Assembly: GCA_026770025.1 (NCBI GenBank)
Contig: JAMXDE010000004.1
Span: 2,963,501 to 3,027,500, forward strand
DNA length: 64,000 nucleotides
DNA from: Craspedostauros australis
Taxonomy: Eukaryota > Bacillariophyta > Bacillariophyceae > Mastogloiales > Achnanthaceae
Direction of reading: 5' to 3'
Notes under the pieces: model-generated
What the model saw: only the letters and a program-made list of their open reading frames with translations
Told to the model about the DNA's origin: nothing
The model's database searches: none
In this document: piece by piece, positions 10,490 to 19,434 of the stretch
Numbering within the stretch: position 1 is the first letter of the stretch
Layout: the number at the start of each line of letters is the position of its first letter
Program-made: the position numbers and the translations under genes

Positions 10490-10655
10490 GTGCATGGTGT
10501 GTGGTGTGTGGTGTGTGGTGTGTGGTGTGTGGTGTGTGGTGTGCGATGTGCGATGTGTGATGTGTGGTGTGTGGTGTGTGGTGTGTGGTGTGTGGTGTGT
10601 GGTGTGTGGTGTGTGGTGTGTGATGTGTGATGTGTGATGTGTGATGTGTGATGTG
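10490..10655 (+). repeat. heptamer microsatellite (GTGTGGT)n
   Basis: About 160 bases of seven-base units, mainly gtgtggt, with blocks where the unit becomes gtgtgat at both the middle and the right end. The strict period of seven makes translations in all frames look like TTHHTPH repeats. That explains the 211-aa and 99-aa minus-strand frames here, which are not genes. Confidence 0.9.
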
Positions 10656-11576
10656 AGTTCGCTGGGGCGGACATTCTGTTCTGCCTGTTGCTTTTGATTG
10701 GTGCGTCGGAGACTGGTGGCTGGTCCATGAATCTGTCATTTGTGATCCCATCGTGTTGTTTTCTTGATTTTCGGATATACTTTGGTTCTTCGTTGTTCGT
10801 TTGTTAAATGTAGTTTGTCCTTGTGAGCAACAAACGACAGTTACACTGAACCATTGATGATTCCCATCCAATCAGATTTGACCGAGGTGCGCCAAAATCA
10901 CAACAACAACTCCCACACCCACCCACATTTTCGATCAAGACCACAAAACTGGATCGGGCATCGACCAAGGCATGCAGTGTATTGTCGAGTATGAGACAAG
11001 TAGAAGACGCCAAGTCGATCTTCGAACCATGATGGAACCGCAAAAGCGCAGCGTTCACAATGGTGCAGGAACGCGTCCGTGGTTCCACATATTTCAGGAG
11101 CCGCTGCAATTTGTCCACTGCCGTCGCTGATCGTCAATTCTGTTGCTTGAGTCGTTGGCCTCGTGATGCAAAGCGGTAGGAAATCATGCCCCGCACCATC
11201 TCCAGCATCCAGGTCATCCGCAAACCTGCGTAACCATCTGCATCAACGCCATGTGAATCTCCTTCCATTGGTGGAATTCGAAAAGGCCAACACCACACGG
11301 ATCCGCGAGCAATTGAAAGTCAACACACAGTCTGCCGGAGTCCGCAGCCCTCGCAAGAGGATTGCGAGCAACATCAATTCGGAGCGTGTAGATCGCTCAG
11401 ACACAACCTCCCCTTTCCCATCAGCCAAACACCATACAGTATTGCGCAATACGAAAGGTTGATGCAACTGGAATGGCATAGACTCACCTCAATCGCGCCA
11501 ATCGTGCATGACACTGACGATGCCCTCCAGAAGGTGCATGTCGACGGAGCGGAATTTGCATGGGTATGGATTTGGT

Positions 11577-11900
11577 GGGATAGAAATAGCACCAGACGGA
11601 ATTGCGAAATAAAAATTGGACGACTACAAAGTAAACAATGAGGCGGAGGAGATGAGAGTGGTTCGTCCCTCCAGACGTCGAAACTGATAGAATGCGTGAT
11701 GGAAACGTTCAGGTGAGGGTGCAAAAATGTTTGTGCGAAGAATAACACGGGGTCCCTACATAGGTATGCTTTTGTTGGCATAGGAATAGCACCAGGCGGA
11801 ATTGCGAAATAAAATTGAACGACTACAAAGTAGACGACAAGACGAAGAAGATGACGGCAGTCCGGGCATGTGGCTGTCGAAACCGATGGAGTCCGTGAAC
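11577..11900 (+). repeat. diverged local duplication, about 125-bp units
   Basis: Two units begin at 11577 and 11778. Both contain gaaatagcaccag-cggaattgcgaaataaaa (one mismatch and small indels), then gactacaaagta, and later a cgaaac-gat-ga segment. They lie about 200 bp apart in direct orientation. The units are probably an old tandem duplication and have no coding potential that I trust. Confidence 0.6.
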
Positions 11901-12106
11901 GCAGCGGAAAGGGGAAGATATTGCAACTTTATCGTGAGACATAACACGAGAGAAAACGAGAATCCGGCAACACAACGCGCCGAACTAAAAATAGCACAGG
12001 GTGAATCGCATACATTGTATTGGTGGGTGGGTATGTCGGAAGCGTTGAAATCAAGGTATGGAGTTCATCCAACGGAGAGGATCGTGCAAAGGATGAATGC
12101 AGTAAT

Positions 12107-12111
12107 GTTTG
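12107..12111 (+). repeat. target-site duplication of the copia element, left
   Basis: GTTTG lies immediately outside the left LTR. It is identical to the five bases immediately outside the right LTR at 19430-19434, as expected for a Ty1/copia integrase. Confidence 0.9.
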
Positions 12112-12775
12112 TGATAGAACAGAATACAATACAGGGTACTTACTTCAAATAGAGACTGATCAGATCCGACAATGAAGTATGTAGATGGTTGGTATTGTGT
12201 GTGTGTGCTCAAGTAGGTGATTAAGTTAATGAAAGCTGGCCCAATTCTGATCTGTCGAAGTCAGAATTGTGAGCATGAAGAGTGCAATGCAAGATGATGA
12301 TGATGATGCAATGAGATTGCACAAGTTTCACACAGCAATACTGCTGTAAAATGATGCCTTGCACTGTTGCATTCACATGTGGGAGGAAATGTATGTTTGC
12401 AAGCACAGAGGTGAAGACAAGATCAGATGGCACGTTCAGGTCCACGATGACCAGTACTGCCATAATTCTGAAGCTGTGCAATTGAGGACCTCTTATTCAG
12501 ATCTATTGGATGAACCAATATATCTGAATTGCAAGGTGTCAACAAGATGGTGTGGAATTGAGGAATCAATATATCTGAATTGCGAGTCAGTCTGTGAGAC
12601 GAGAAAGCGATCCCACATGGGAGTTGCGGCAATTGCGGATATCAAGACATTACGATTCATCACACACGAAGAGTCTCGTGACTGCATCAGTATTCGTCCT
12701 GTGGTACACGAATACCACATGACTCATTCGAATACTACCAAGATGAGTGTAGTTGGAGCGTTCGATGTGTTATTA
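12112..12775 (-). repeat. 3' LTR of copia element
   Basis: 664 bases repeated at 18766-19429 at a constant offset of 6654. No difference was seen by eye, and frames inside both copies translate identically. In the element's orientation (minus strand) the LTR begins TAATAACAC and ends CTATCA, so its termini are TA...CA and not the usual TG...CA. It is the 3' copy because the polyprotein reads leftward toward it. Confidence 0.93.
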
Positions 12776-12781
12776 CTCCCC
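12776..12781 (-). promoter_or_regulatory. polypurine tract
   Basis: On the element's strand GGGGAG (within CTCCGGGGAG) directly precedes the first base of the 3' LTR, the usual position of the plus-strand primer. Confidence 0.6.
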
Positions 12782-12800
12782 GGAGCGTATGTCGATGATA

Positions 12801-15800
12801 TCACTTGTTGTGTGAGCGGATGGTGTCACCTCTCCAGAATAAGATTGGTTGGATGAGAGGCCAGAATGCTGCCCATGGTAGGAACTTCGTCAAGATGTCA
12901 GCCACATTCTGTGTTCCTGGGATCTTGATGAAGTGGATGGTTCCAGATGCGATGGCGGAACGGACTCGATGGTATGCAAGTGCATTGTGTCTCTTGGTCA
13001 GCATGCTCATGGGCACGGTGGATGAAGTTATGACTGATTGGTTGTCACCAAACAGCCAACTGGGACCATCAAGAGGGATGCCCATCTCTCTCAGAGCAAG
13101 ACGAAGAGATATGATGTGTTCGGTGGCTTGACGGGCCGCAACGAATTCAGACCCATAGGTTGCGGTCTCAACGGTGGCCTGTCGTTTGCTGAACCATTCG
13201 ATGGGTGTTTGGTTGACAAAATGAAGAGCTCCAGTGGCCGATCGACCGGTTACCTTGCAATGCATGAGGTTGGCATCAACAAAGGAAGTGGTTCTGACAA
13301 TCTTGCCTCTTGGCACAGGAGCGTCCTTCGCGATTTCTTCCGATGTGTTGCCATACACGGAGTACAGCCAATCCTGCTGTGGTACCTCGAAGTGCTCCTC
13401 ATGTTGTGGTATGCCTGTGCGAAAGCGGATGGCCCCATCTTGATGTTTGCGGAGATAGCCATAGATTCTCTTGGCTCGATCGAGGTGGCCCTTGCGCGGC
13501 GAGGCTCGGAATCTGGAGAGTGTCATCACTGCAACAGATATGTCAAATCTGCCAAGGGTGACGCACCATTGAAGGGTGCCGATGATGGACATGAACTTGT
13601 TCTTGTCCACGTCGGAGAGCTCTTCGGATGTGTCGAGCTCTGGGCTGTCTGCCTTATCGAGGGGGCAGCTTGCCTTCTTTGGCATCTCTCCGAACATGCG
13701 CTCGTAGTTGATCAGAATCCTCTTGATGTAGGATCGGGGGCTGATCTTCATGGTTCCATCTGGATCTCGATTGAAGTCAGCACCAAGATGGTACTGCACT
13801 GGCCCAACTCCCTTGAGTTTGTAGCCATACTTGGAGATCAGAAGGTCGAAAAAGGACTGGGGATCCTTCATGGTGACCATCAGGTCATCGACATAGACAC
13901 AGATGTACTCCCAGTGGGAAGTAGCATCTCGCATCCATACATCTGGGTCAGAGCGGCATTGGACGAATCCGACATCTCTGAGGGTATCTGCAAGAGCTTC
14001 GTGAAACCGAGCGCCTGATGTGCGCAGGCCGTAGAGTGCCTTGACGATACGCATCATCTTACCGGCGTGCTCTCCAAATTCCTCACCAGCGATGAAGCAG
14101 ATCTTCTCCTGCGTATATGCCTCAAGATATGCGTTCCCGATGTCACCCACCATTGTGGTGAGACCGTTGAGCTCACCAGCCAGTAGAGCGAGGCGCAGTG
14201 ATTGAAGGCTGACCACACCCGCATACGACATGTCCTTGCATGGTCGTGTTAGATGCCCTCCAGCAACACATCTCGCTTTGTGGCGGAGGTCGTGTTTGAC
14301 AGCATACACCCATTGGAGTCTGATCTTCTGGTGTCCATCTGGAGGCTTGGAGAGGTGTCCGAGGACTTCGAAGGTACCATACTCAAAGAGTTGGTCCATC
14401 TCTTTCCTCTCTGCGTCAGCCCAGAAGGTGTTGCCGTTCTGTTGGTCAAGGGTCATGGCCTCACGATGATTGTTGGGCACTTGGACTCCGAACTGGTAGG
14501 TAGGGACCGAACCGGAGGTGCGAGACTTGGCAACATGGACTTCACGTCTCATGCGAGTCTGCCGTTGGGAGAGACGCTGAAGACGCTTCCATCCTGGCTC
14601 TTGGAGTAGACCATGTGTCCGACCGTATGCAGCACATGTTGCAGGATCATCCTGTATCATGACAGAGAGGGGTTCCATGGATGTAGATCCATCATCCCAT
14701 TGGACCTTGACGTTGTATCTTGATCCTTTGTAAGATGATGATGAGGACGAGAGTGGGCCCTCATGACCGATGATGTCAATGAAGGTCCATGTGCCATCGG
14801 CTTCACCCGTCGCCTGTTGCTGTTCGATGATATCCGACAGCTCAGTGTAGGCCATCAGATCATTGGTCTCCCCATCATTGAGAGAGAGAATCATCTTGAT
14901 GCGTTGGTGGTTGTCCGCGTCAATATCATTGACCTTGCGGATGACCTCGGCACGGACCTTGTGTCCATCTTGATGATGTATGAAGGACATACCAATGAGC
15001 TCCTCTGGGGTGAACTTGGGGACGGAAACCGCTCCCTTGTCCATGGTTCCTGATGCAGTGCTCATGGAGTCGAAAAGAATGGCGTCGGAGAGAGTGTGAA
15101 CAACAGGATCGGCCTCAGGAGAGTCAGGGATGTCATCCTTGTACTCCCCATGGTCTGATGCCTCTGTCGCTGCATCCTCGTCCTCCCCAACCATGGGAAG
15201 GGGAAAGTCCGCACGCAAGTTCTTGGTGGATGGATCATCCGCTGGGCGAATGGTGGATCGAGGAAGAAGCCGTTGCGATGCGTCATCGAGGATCCAAAAG
15301 GTGAGATCGTCACCCTTGTGAAAGCACGGACCGGCCCATCGTCCCAGCCTCTCCTTGGAATGGCTGGGGAAGCCTGGCTTGTCGACTCGGAAGTACACGG
15401 GTTGCCACCATCGGTAAGCAAGGAACTTGCTCACATCTGGTCGGTGCCCGTATGCGGCCTGGAAAGGAGTGATGCTGCCAACCGTGCGCTGCGCGATGTG
15501 GTTGAGCAGAGAGATGACGTACTGGGTGCAGATCAGCCAAAACTTGGCGGGTGTCCCAGTGCGGTCCATGATCCCATTGGTGGTCCGCTTGACGTCTTGA
15601 ATACGCCGTTCCGCGCCGTTCTGATGCTGATGCTCGGGCTCACTCTGATGGTCTTTGATGGCGTATTGGCGGAGGATCTCTTGAACCTTGGAGCCAATCT
15701 CGGACTTGGCGTTATCCGACATGAGAAGGTCGGGCGCACCATGGTGTCGGATGAAGTCGAGGAAGGTGTTGGCAACTTGCTTCTCGGAAGACATGGGGAA

Positions 15801-18317
15801 CCCTGCTGTGAATCGAGACTGCAGAGCGACGTAGATCTGCATCATGGTGCATCCGCCGTGTCCAGCAATGCCGTCATCATGTGCAGGAGTGTCCGAAAAG
15901 AGAGTATCCATAGCCACAACTTCATGGAGACGATCGACGTTGGCAGCCGGAAATCGTGTCCTGAAGTGTTTGCGCATGGAAAAGCGCTCCGCCGTCCGGT
16001 ACCACTGCGAGGTGCATCGCAATGTGTCGCGGACACGGCGAGCCGGGATCCAACCGAAATGAGGACGAAGGGCCTCATAGTCAACAGGAGCAGAGCTGAG
16101 CTCAATGCCTCCAGAGAGGTCCGAGGTCTCGCCACGTGTTGGTTCACCATCAGTGACGAACACGTCGAGCTCTTGTCCAGAAATTGGGATGGAAGATTCG
16201 TTGTTGGCTCCGCTGACATCGGAGATGTCGAGCTCTTGATCGAGGGCAGAGGGATCCCACACAGAGTCAGCTGTGAAATCGATGTGAGGGTACTTGCCGA
16301 GCTGATCACGAGTGGGACAACGCATGTCCATGTAGGACAGACCATGACGAATCGAGAGTGGAATGACGCGGCCATCGGTTGTGATGATCGTCTGTCGACC
16401 GCCTGGCAGGTGTCGTGGCCGCTCATTGACGTCGATGCCGAAGGAAGCGAGTTGGTTGGAAGAATGGATGGTCTTCCCCTTTCCGTACAGAGCGTATTGG
16501 TGAAATACGGCAATGATGGGACCTTCGGTGGTGTCGACAAGTCCAGCAACAGTCCCAATGTCAAGGTTGGCAATCGCAGAATCGCCAATGCCATTGACAT
16601 CCGCTGTGTGACCAGTCTTGCACAGTACGAGGACGTCATCACCAGCCAGGCCACCATTGGCGCCACTGTCGACGAGAGATCCATGATGAGCTTTGGATGT
16701 CTTGTGGAAGTCGTAGCGGACCATGGCCTGGTTGGCAAGGCGCCAGGTCTGACCCTTGTAGGTCAGGATGGGTTCGTCAGTGGAAGGTGTGGACTTGGCA
16801 TTCGCCAACATGCGGTTGATGGCATCTCCAGGTTGAGCAGGAGGAGTGGTGGTCGTGTCGGCATTGGCAGCATTGGCAGATGGAGTTGCAGAATGCCCAT
16901 CCGACTTGGAGGTAGTTGCCTTGTTGGCTGCGCGCTGACGTCCGCCCTTTCCGCGATTGGGATCCCATTTTCCCTTGGCTTCAAGGAATGCTTGACGCTG
17001 AGATCGCTCCATCTTCATCCATTCCTCGTGTGGGATACGAGGACGAGGATCCTTGGAGTAATCCTTATCCTTGCTCCATGTCTGTGCTTGGCCTCGAGCA
17101 CCGGAGTGCTTGGCATTATGCACCTTGCGACTGGAACGTCCACGAGGCTTGACGCGGTCAAGACGTTGAGCATGGCTGCGTATGAGTGCGAACGTACGCT
17201 CGAAGTCGAGTGTGAACTCTGCTGAGACACCATCAATGCTCATTGCATGAAGGGATGCCTCGAGGTACTGGGACTCGAATAGGGCACGGTAGAGCTCGGT
17301 GTCTGGGGAGATGGCTTCCTCCAACCAATCGCGTTTGCGATCAGTATCAACCTCGTCATCTTGGATGACTTCGAGATCGTACACCTTGTTGGACCACGAG
17401 TCAAGGAAGGACTCTCGAGTGCCACGCCAGTCCTTGTCCAGTTTGAGGGTGTTGAGGATGGAGCGAAGATGTTTCCCGGCATTGGACGCGGTCACGCCGG
17501 TGGTATACTCAGAGAGCATGGCTGCAAATGCAGCCTGTCCATCCATGGTGTCCTCGAACTTCCGGACGCATCTCTGACCCTTCTGAGTCTTCAGAGAGAG
17601 TACCAAGGTGCAGTAGACAAAGGTGTTCTGCTCTTGAAAGAGGACCATGTCCTCATCTGCAGGCTTGTACTCCGGGTTTAGGACATCGGAGACGCCTTGG
17701 GAGGCTGCAACCGTCATGAAGGTGCGACGGAAGGATAGGAAGAACCGATCATCCTTGAGTTTGGGAAAATGCTCGCTGTTGCGTCTCATCCCCTTTCGGA
17801 AGTCTTGGAGACGGGATTCCGACGAGGAGACCGGGGTTGAGGTAATGGGATCAGGTGTTGGAGCCGAAGATGCTGCCACAGTAGCTGCTGCAGTGGCTGC
17901 TGCAGTTGCTGCTGTGGTGGCTGCTGTGGTGGCTGCTGTGGTTGCTGCGCGCGCCGCTGCTGCTTCTGCTGGAGCGACAATTGGCGATGCGATTGCCTCG
18001 GCAAGAGAATGGCGGGAGATGGTGTACCAGGTGACGAAGGTTGGGTCAACCTGATGTTGCCACCAGCGAGGAAGGGCGAGGATACGACGGATGCAAGGAG
18101 CATCGAGTTCGTACACAAAGGCTTCACCATCCTCATCAAGACCCTGGTATTGGAAGGCCTGTAGGTCCTCCCTGGAGAGGAGAAGAAGGTCGGCAATGCT
18201 GAGTATGCCCTGTTGGTCAAGCAGACTTCTGGCATCAGAATCGTCAGCAATGCCCACGGACCTGACAACATGGTTGAAGATCTCGGCTTCGGAGATGGTG
18301 GGGGGAGGAGTAGTCAT
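12801..18317 (-). CDS. copia Gag-Pol polyprotein
   Basis: 1838 residues in one frame. Gag occupies roughly residues 1-500, with an Ala/Thr-rich linker near 120-150 and a basic region near 380-470; I see no CCHC zinc knuckle. The aspartic protease has DSGAN at about 550. The integrase core has Asp in VVAMDTLFSD (about 800), Asp in SDNAKSE (about 865) and Glu in NGAERR (about 900); the upstream HHCC zinc motif is not evident. The reverse transcriptase has VGDIGNAYLEA and YVDDLMVT (about 1472). RNase H lies near the C-terminus, with VDANLMHC, TYGSEFVAA and FGDNQSVI. Gag and Pol are fused without frameshift or internal stop, so the polyprotein must be processed by its own protease. It copies the element RNA and inserts the cDNA in the nucleus. 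Confidence 0.95.
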   Translation of the reverse strand: MTTPPPTISEAEIFNHVVRSVGIADDSDARSLLDQQGILSIADLLLLSREDLQAFQYQGLDEDGEAFVYELDAPCIRRILALPRWWQHQVDPTFVTWYTISRHSLAEAIASPIVAPAEAAAARAATTAATTAATTAATAAATAAATVAASSAPTPDPITSTPVSSSESRLQDFRKGMRRNSEHFPKLKDDRFFLSFRRTFMTVAASQGVSDVLNPEYKPADEDMVLFQEQNTFVYCTLVLSLKTQKGQRCVRKFEDTMDGQAAFAAMLSEYTTGVTASNAGKHLRSILNTLKLDKDWRGTRESFLDSWSNKVYDLEVIQDDEVDTDRKRDWLEEAISPDTELYRALFESQYLEASLHAMSIDGVSAEFTLDFERTFALIRSHAQRLDRVKPRGRSSRKVHNAKHSGARGQAQTWSKDKDYSKDPRPRIPHEEWMKMERSQRQAFLEAKGKWDPNRGKGGRQRAANKATTSKSDGHSATPSANAANADTTTTPPAQPGDAINRMLANAKSTPSTDEPILTYKGQTWRLANQAMVRYDFHKTSKAHHGSLVDSGANGGLAGDDVLVLCKTGHTADVNGIGDSAIANLDIGTVAGLVDTTEGPIIAVFHQYALYGKGKTIHSSNQLASFGIDVNERPRHLPGGRQTIITTDGRVIPLSIRHGLSYMDMRCPTRDQLGKYPHIDFTADSVWDPSALDQELDISDVSGANNESSIPISGQELDVFVTDGEPTRGETSDLSGGIELSSAPVDYEALRPHFGWIPARRVRDTLRCTSQWYRTAERFSMRKHFRTRFPAANVDRLHEVVAMDTLFSDTPAHDDGIAGHGGCTMMQIYVALQSRFTAGFPMSSEKQVANTFLDFIRHHGAPDLLMSDNAKSEIGSKVQEILRQYAIKDHQSEPEHQHQNGAERRIQDVKRTTNGIMDRTGTPAKFWLICTQYVISLLNHIAQRTVGSITPFQAAYGHRPDVSKFLAYRWWQPVYFRVDKPGFPSHSKERLGRWAGPCFHKGDDLTFWILDDASQRLLPRSTIRPADDPSTKNLRADFPLPMVGEDEDAATEASDHGEYKDDIPDSPEADPVVHTLSDAILFDSMSTASGTMDKGAVSVPKFTPEELIGMSFIHHQDGHKVRAEVIRKVNDIDADNHQRIKMILSLNDGETNDLMAYTELSDIIEQQQATGEADGTWTFIDIIGHEGPLSSSSSSYKGSRYNVKVQWDDGSTSMEPLSVMIQDDPATCAAYGRTHGLLQEPGWKRLQRLSQRQTRMRREVHVAKSRTSGSVPTYQFGVQVPNNHREAMTLDQQNGNTFWADAERKEMDQLFEYGTFEVLGHLSKPPDGHQKIRLQWVYAVKHDLRHKARCVAGGHLTRPCKDMSYAGVVSLQSLRLALLAGELNGLTTMVGDIGNAYLEAYTQEKICFIAGEEFGEHAGKMMRIVKALYGLRTSGARFHEALADTLRDVGFVQCRSDPDVWMRDATSHWEYICVYVDDLMVTMKDPQSFFDLLISKYGYKLKGVGPVQYHLGADFNRDPDGTMKISPRSYIKRILINYERMFGEMPKKASCPLDKADSPELDTSEELSDVDKNKFMSIIGTLQWCVTLGRFDISVAVMTLSRFRASPRKGHLDRAKRIYGYLRKHQDGAIRFRTGIPQHEEHFEVPQQDWLYSVYGNTSEEIAKDAPVPRGKIVRTTSFVDANLMHCKVTGRSATGALHFVNQTPIEWFSKRQATVETATYGSEFVAARQATEHIISLRLALREMGIPLDGPSWLFGDNQSVITSSTVPMSMLTKRHNALAYHRVRSAIASGTIHFIKIPGTQNVADILTKFLPWAAFWPLIQPILFWRGDTIRSHNK

Positions 18318-18765
18318 GATGATGTTGTTTGTTTGTTGGTTTATTTGTTTGTTTGTTTATTTGTTGGTGTGTATGTTTGTTTGTGTTTGTATGTTTGTTT
18401 ATTTGTTGATGTGTCTGTTTGTTTGTGTTTGTATGTCTGTTTGGTTGTGATTGGATGTTTGTCTGTGTTTGTATGTTTGTTGTGTTGTCGATAGATCGAA
18501 TGCGATCGATATCGAATGATGGGATGATGAATGCTGAAGAAGCAAAGAGAGAATTCACTGACGGATACGTCTAATAGTGAATGGGGTGAGTGTGCACAAG
18601 CCGAATGGCTCTTATGTTCTGCGCAGCGATGGCTGAATCACAGAGATGAAGGCAACTTCACGTCGTCACGAGAGTTGCAGGATGGTCGTTATCGAATGTC
18701 ACAAAGTCTTTGGAAATGATGGTCACGCGTTCAGCGCAGGACGTAGAGAATTGCGACTGTTAATC
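18318..18765 (-). other. untranslated leader of the copia element
   Basis: This lies between the 5' LTR and the Gag start. About 18320-18490 is a plus-strand tttg/tgtttg low-complexity tract. Just downstream of the LTR, on the element's strand, the sequence begins GATTAACAGTCGCAATTC. It does not start with the TGG of a standard tRNA 3'-end primer site, so priming may use an internal tRNA fragment. Confidence 0.7.
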
Positions 18766-19429
18766 TGATAGAACAGAATACAATACAGGGTACTTACTTC
18801 AAATAGAGACTGATCAGATCCGACAATGAAGTATGTAGATGGTTGGTATTGTGTGTGTGTGCTCAAGTAGGTGATTAAGTTAATGAAAGCTGGCCCAATT
18901 CTGATCTGTCGAAGTCAGAATTGTGAGCATGAAGAGTGCAATGCAAGATGATGATGATGATGCAATGAGATTGCACAAGTTTCACACAGCAATACTGCTG
19001 TAAAATGATGCCTTGCACTGTTGCATTCACATGTGGGAGGAAATGTATGTTTGCAAGCACAGAGGTGAAGACAAGATCAGATGGCACGTTCAGGTCCACG
19101 ATGACCAGTACTGCCATAATTCTGAAGCTGTGCAATTGAGGACCTCTTATTCAGATCTATTGGATGAACCAATATATCTGAATTGCAAGGTGTCAACAAG
19201 ATGGTGTGGAATTGAGGAATCAATATATCTGAATTGCGAGTCAGTCTGTGAGACGAGAAAGCGATCCCACATGGGAGTTGCGGCAATTGCGGATATCAAG
19301 ACATTACGATTCATCACACACGAAGAGTCTCGTGACTGCATCAGTATTCGTCCTGTGGTACACGAATACCACATGACTCATTCGAATACTACCAAGATGA
19401 GTGTAGTTGGAGCGTTCGATGTGTTATTA
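18766..19429 (-). repeat. 5' LTR of copia element
   Basis: Promoter-side copy of the 664-base LTR, apparently identical to the one at 12112-12775. Short frames within it (such as 18875-19135, minus) occur in both LTRs and are not genes. Confidence 0.93.
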
Positions 19430-19434
19430 GTTTG
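19430..19434 (+). repeat. target-site duplication of the copia element, right
   Basis: GTTTG abuts the right LTR and matches 12107-12111 exactly. Confidence 0.9.

Larger units (their letters stand above)
9834..12111. other. intergenic, repeats, no convincing gene
   Basis: No supported gene lies here. Notable contents are a GA run near 10177-10198, the heptamer microsatellite at about 10490-10655, and a diverged duplication (11577-11700 versus 11778-11900). Frames such as 11163-11462 (plus, 99 aa) lack motifs and are weak candidates. The left transposase element presumably ends somewhere inside this stretch, but I found no inverted repeat. Confidence 0.5.
12112..19429 (-). mobile_element. full-length Ty1/copia LTR retrotransposon (CoDi-like)
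   Basis: A 7318-bp element with matching 664-bp LTRs, a GTTTG target duplication on both sides, and one uninterrupted 1838-codon Gag-Pol frame. Seemingly identical LTRs imply recent insertion, and all enzymatic motifs are intact, so it may be mobile or was until lately. The domain order (protease, integrase, reverse transcriptase, RNase H) defines Ty1/copia. Integrase features such as RPHFGW near its start and HQHQNGAERR resemble diatom CoDi elements. A purine stretch, GGGGAG, abuts the 3' LTR. The leader between the 5' LTR and Gag (18318-18765) is rich in CAAA units on the coding strand. No site complementary to a tRNA 3' end beginning TGG follows the 5' LTR. Confidence 0.95.

Noticed and set aside
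10236..10871. 211-aa minus-strand frame rich in Thr-His-His-Thr-Pro
   Set aside because: Translation of the heptamer microsatellite.
15273..17225. 650-aa plus-strand frame inside the copia element
   Set aside because: Antisense shadow of Gag-Pol. The minus frame carries all the protease and integrase motifs; this one carries none.
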